Source of the DNA: Blastococcus sp. TF02-09
GTDB taxonomy: Bacteria; Actinomycetota; Actinomycetes; Mycobacteriales; Geodermatophilaceae
Direction: 5' to 3'
Length of the DNA stretch: 64,000 bases
NCBI RefSeq assembly: GCF_003319105.1
Contig: NZ_QOHH01000001.1
Location: 1-64,000, forward strand
Positions 61,763 to 64,000 of this stretch are shown here, piece after piece (within the stretch, counting starts at the first letter, position 1; each line of letters starts with the position of its first letter). Made by a program: the position numbers and the translations under genes. The notes under the pieces were generated by a model. The model was not told where the DNA came from. It saw nothing but the letters and a program-made list of their open reading frames with translations, and searched no databases.

Positions 61763-62104
61763 CTATGGGGACTGGGGTGGGCTGGCGGCCTGTACTCCGA
61801 GGTAGTGGGCTACCGCCAACTCGACCTCGGCGAGGTGATCCCGAGTGAGGTAGTCGACGGGGTCGCCGATGACGTAGGCCACGTCGATCGAGCGGATCTG
61901 GTCGACCAGCAGGCGCGAGAGCCGACCAGCGATCTCGAGCTCAGGACGATGGATGGACGTGCCAGCGGAGGTGGAGGTCGGGATCACGGTGACCACGGAC
62001 AACGGCGAGTCCGACGGGGACAGGACCAAGCCCAATCGCCTCCCACCCTGCTCGTGGCTTCGCGGGCGACCCAGATCGATCCGGTAGACCGCCCCGCGGA
62101 TCAC
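61763..62104 (-). CDS. MazF/PemK-type endoribonuclease toxin
   Basis: A 113-residue protein with the MazF fold: MIRGAVYRIDLGRPR...RRLGLVLSPSDSPLSVVTVIPTSTSAGTSIHRPEL and LLVDQIRSIDVAYVIGD (the Arg and Thr/Ser of the active site are RG near the N-terminus and PTS). It probably cuts mRNA at short sequences. The GTG at 62104 overlaps the antitoxin stop (GTGA), so it is the second gene of a toxin-antitoxin operon. Confidence 0.88.
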   Translation of the reverse strand: MIRGAVYRIDLGRPRSHEQGGRRLGLVLSPSDSPLSVVTVIPTSTSAGTSIHRPELEIAGRLSRLLVDQIRSIDVAYVIGDPVDYLTRDHLAEVELAVAHYLGVQAASPPQSP

Positions 62105-62301
62105 CAGGCCTCTGGCTCCGTGTTGACGTCCTCGCCCTTCAGTGCCTCGCTGTCAGCGCGGAACTGTGTCAACCAGCGCTCGTGGTCTAGGAGCCGTAGC
62201 GCGCGGCGCAGCGTGTCGGAGGTGCTCTCGCCAGGCTTCGCCGCCTCACGCAGGATGCGCTCGTCGTCAGGCGTCGGACGAAAGCCGATCGATGGAGGCA
62301 T
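62101..62301 (-). CDS. MazE-like antitoxin
   Basis: A 66-residue protein: MPPSIGFRPTPDDERILREAAKPGESTSDTLRRALRLLDHERWL gives a ribbon-helix-helix-type N-terminus (FRPTPDDERILREAA), and the C-terminal acidic end would wrap the MazF surface. It overlaps the toxin start by four bases and has a leaderless promoter with its own palindrome upstream. So it is probably an autoregulated antitoxin. Confidence 0.85.
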   Translation of the reverse strand: MPPSIGFRPTPDDERILREAAKPGESTSDTLRRALRLLDHERWLTQFRADSEALKGEDVNTEPEAW

Positions 62302-62307
62302 GGGCTC

Positions 62308-62337
62308 ACTCTACCGAGCGTTCGACAAATGTCGTAC
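62308..62337 (-). promoter_or_regulatory. Leaderless promoter and operator of the MazEF-like operon
   Basis: On the minus strand TAGAGT (62313-62308) is seven bases before the ATG at 62301. Upstream is the palindrome CGACAnnTGTCG (62323-62334, extended GT.CGACA..TGTCG.AC at 62320-62337), which would let the antitoxin-toxin complex repress its own transcription. Confidence 0.65.
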
Positions 62338-62404
62338 AGAATCCTCCAGCAACCAACCCTCTTCCGGCTGGGCTGGCGCAGCACCGCCGAGCTATCTGAG
62401 CGTC

Positions 62405-62550
62405 CCCCGGACTGCGGCGCTCAGCGCGAGCATGAGCGATTGAGTCTGCCTGCCGGCACCAGCCGGGTTGTTCGGCAGGCTGGGCGGCTGCGGAAAAACA
62501 GACGACCCAACGTGGGCCTGGCCGTCAAGTGCCCGAGTAAGGATCGCTCA
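62405..62550 (+). repeat. Diverged repeat, right copy
   Basis: Plus-strand sequence CTGCGGCGCTCAGCGCGAGC, then ATGAGCGATTGAGTC and CGACCCAACGTGG, matching the minus-strand sequence of 55590-55735. It ends at the 3' end of the LysE gene. Origin unknown; the pair may mark an old mobile element or a dispersed genomic repeat. Confidence 0.6.
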
Positions 62551-63159
62551 GCGGCCCTCCACGGCCAGGCGGCCGGCCAGCAGCACGTAGGTGGCGGCGA
62601 AGCTGCGGCGCAGCCAGGCCATCACCCTCGGGCGGCTGATGACCTGCGCTCTCATCGTGGCGGCGAACACCCCGTACAGGGCGAACACGACGAACGTGGC
62701 TGCCATGAAGACCACGCTCAACCCGGTCATGTGCCAGGCGGCGTTGGCGGCTCCCGCGGGCACGAACTGCGGCAGGAAGGCGAAGAAGAAGATCGTGAGC
62801 TTCGGGTTCAGCAGGTTGATCAGCACCGCGGTGCGGATCACCCGCCACGAGGGCACCGGGCGGGCGTCGGTGTCGGTCGTGATGGCGCCCGTCTCACGGA
62901 TCGTCTGCCATGCCAGGTACAGCAAGTAGGCGACACCGAGCCACTTGACCGTCTGGAAGGCGACCGCGCTGGCGTTCAGGATCGCCGCCAACCCGGTGAT
63001 CGCAGCGACCATGTGCGGGACGACTCCCAGCGTGCACCCGAAAGCGGCCACGAGGCCCGCTTTGGCGCCGCGTGCAAGGCCGGCGGCGATCGAGTACACC
63101 GCGCCCGTCCCCGGCGTGGCCACTACCACCAGCGTCGTCACCAGGAACGCGACAGTCAT
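62548..63159 (-). CDS. LysE/RhtB-family amino acid exporter
   Basis: A 203-residue membrane protein with about six helices: MTVAFLVTTLVVVATPGTGAVYSIAAGLARGAKAGLVAAFGCTLG is the family start (P-G-x-G-x-x-x-x-x-x-G), and LINLLNPKLTIFFFAFLPQFV is the central motif. It probably exports an amino acid such as homoserine, threonine or lysine. ATG at 63159. It ends at the diverged repeat. Confidence 0.95.
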   Translation of the reverse strand: MTVAFLVTTLVVVATPGTGAVYSIAAGLARGAKAGLVAAFGCTLGVVPHMVAAITGLAAILNASAVAFQTVKWLGVAYLLYLAWQTIRETGAITTDTDARPVPSWRVIRTAVLINLLNPKLTIFFFAFLPQFVPAGAANAAWHMTGLSVVFMAATFVVFALYGVFAATMRAQVISRPRVMAWLRRSFAATYVLLAGRLAVEGR

Positions 63160-63292
63160 CGCCCAGCCCTTCCCGTCGGTGACCGCACGCTACCTCCGCG
63201 TCCTGCGTCCGGATCGTCGACCCAGGCCCGACGGTGACCGCGTTGTCCGGTCCGGGCTCACCGGCGGGGACCAGCGCGGCCGACGCCCAGTT

Positions 63293-63700
63293 TCACGCGG
63301 TCGAGCTGATGTTGACCATCCACTGGACGCCGAAGGGGTCGACGCACATGCCGAACTCGTCGCCCCACACCTGCTTCTCCAGCGGCATGGTGACCGAACC
63401 GCCGTCGGAGAGCTTCTCGAAGTAGCCGCGCAGCTCGGCGTCGTCCCCGCTGAGGCTGACGGAGATGTCGCTGCCGCCACGGGCCTCCATGCCGGCCGGT
63501 GCGTCGGAGGCCATGAGCGTGTAGCCCGAGGGCGTCTCGAGCTGAGCGTGCATGACCTTGTCCTCGTCGCCCGGAGCGGCCATCCCGCTCCCGCCGTAGG
63601 TGTCGACCGCCAGCTCACCGCCGAAGACATCCCGGTAGAACTCCATGGCCTGCCGGGCGTTGCCCGCGAAGCCGAGGTAGGGGTTGAGTCGAGACGGCAT
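63293..63700 (-). CDS. VOC-superfamily (PhnB-like) protein
   Basis: A 135-residue glyoxalase-fold protein: MPSRLNPYLGFAGNARQAMEFYRDVFGGEL, MHAQLETPSGYTLMASDAP, ISVSLSGDDAELRGYFEKLSDGGSVTMPLEKQVWGDEFGMCVDPFGVQWMVNI is the typical PhnB/VOC pattern with the metal His replaced (NPYLGF rather than PHLxF). ATG at 63700. Catalytic activity is not assured; it may bind ligands or metals. Confidence 0.93.
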   Translation of the reverse strand: MPSRLNPYLGFAGNARQAMEFYRDVFGGELAVDTYGGSGMAAPGDEDKVMHAQLETPSGYTLMASDAPAGMEARGGSDISVSLSGDDAELRGYFEKLSDGGSVTMPLEKQVWGDEFGMCVDPFGVQWMVNISSTA

Positions 63701-63802
63701 CGGGAGCTCCTTCGCGCTCGGCGGTGACGAGGCGAAGGTAGCGGGAACGGCACCGGTTCAGGGGCCTTGGGCGGCTGGCGCCGCTGCTCGACCGGTTCCT
63801 CG

Positions 63803-64000
63803 TCAGGTCGCCGGCGTCCAGGGGCCCACGGTGAGCCGCCCGGTGGTTCCCAGGTCGACCTGCAGGGCCACGACCTGCAGCTGCTCCTGCGGCGACGGCG
63901 TGACGGCGAGGTACGAGCCCGGCGTATTCGCCGCCCCCAGCTCCACCGTGTTCCGCCACAGCAGCACCGCCTGCGCCCGCTGGCCGGGCCCGAGGGTCAG
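63803..64000 (-). CDS. C-terminal part of a probable DUF4232-type secreted protein (runs off the window edge)
   Basis: The minus-strand frame enters at 64000 and ends at the stop 63805-63803. The 65 residues contain LTLGPGQRAQAVLLWRNTV and GSYLAVTPSPQEQLQVVAL, and end GRLTVGPW. The pattern resembles the last part of DUF4232 proteins, which are usually secreted or lipid-anchored in actinobacteria. Only the C-terminus is visible, so the call is tentative. Confidence 0.5.
   Translation of the reverse strand: MTLGPGQRAQAVLLWRNTVELGAANTPGSYLAVTPSPQEQLQVVALQVDLGTTGRLTVGPWTPAT

Noticed and set aside
1-64000. tRNA, rRNA or tmRNA genes and integrase genes
   Set aside because: I scanned for the T-loop motif and for tyrosine or serine recombinase motifs and saw none. 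A covariance-model search would be decisive for RNA genes.

Overview
The window is GC-rich DNA (roughly 70 percent or more by eye) with many GTG starts, dense four-base ATGA/GTGA gene overlaps and several apparently leaderless promoters. Together with an acn / NlpC-P60 / moxR / DUF58 / VWA block that matches the mycobacterial acn-ripA-moxR1 neighbourhood, this points to a high-GC actinobacterium. A member of the Geodermatophilaceae is my best guess, but that is an inference.

Layout. 0-8.2 kb: start of aconitase (minus strand), a sirtuin, an acyl-CoA synthetase, then a cell-envelope operon-like block (NlpC/P60 hydrolase, MoxR AAA+ ATPase, DUF58, VWA). 8.2-14.3 kb: a quinone-oxidoreductase-type gene followed by three more copies of its promoter-proximal 5' end, with accessory genes of atypical composition in between (an unknown 183-aa protein; a small antitoxin-like protein with a Fic/Doc-like fusion; a zinc-ribbon protein with a membrane protein; a membrane-anchored excisionase-like HTH protein). 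This is the most unusual region and looks like a serial integration hotspot. 14.3-16.1 kb: a DUF429 - RelA/SpoT fusion. 16.3-18.5 kb: a polar amino acid ABC importer. 18.5-30.2 kb: hydrolase, DJ-1-like protein, two glycosyltransferases (one GpgS-like), Gfo/Idh/MocA and MDR dehydrogenases, a GDPD, a TetR with a divergent SDR, an enoyl-CoA hydratase and an EamA transporter. 30.3-42.1 kb: three PAS/GAF/SpoIIE-type phosphatases and an RsbW-like kinase, interleaved with msrA, an Rv0500A-like HTH gene, an acyl-CoA synthetase and a type I DAHP synthase. 42.3-52.5 kb: a catabolic cluster (MBL hydrolase, DUF35 protein, thiolase, MaoC hydratase, MFS pump, thioesterase, ferredoxin, P450, ferredoxin reductase) with two TetR regulators. 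52.7-64 kb: accessory, less GC-rich genes (MocR, GNATs, gamma-CA-like, LysR/EamA, SDR, MazEF-like pair, LysE, VOC) and a diverged inverted repeat pair about 6.8 kb apart.

How it fits together. The 42-52 kb cluster reads as a peroxisome-like or sterol-like oxidation pathway: P450 with its own 3Fe-4S ferredoxin and reductase to activate a hydrophobic substrate, then CoA-ester chemistry by the hydratase, DUF35/thiolase pair and thioesterase. A 17-bp palindrome, CTAGAACnnnGTTCTAG, occurs upstream of three of its transcription units including the TetR gene, so a local regulon can be predicted directly from sequence. The SpoIIE/RsbW genes indicate a partner-switching signalling node. Three probable single-base frameshifts (near 32.12, 48.81 and 61.28 kb) break otherwise recognisable genes and may be real mutations or sequencing errors. 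No tRNA, rRNA, CRISPR array, IS element or integrase gene was recognised.
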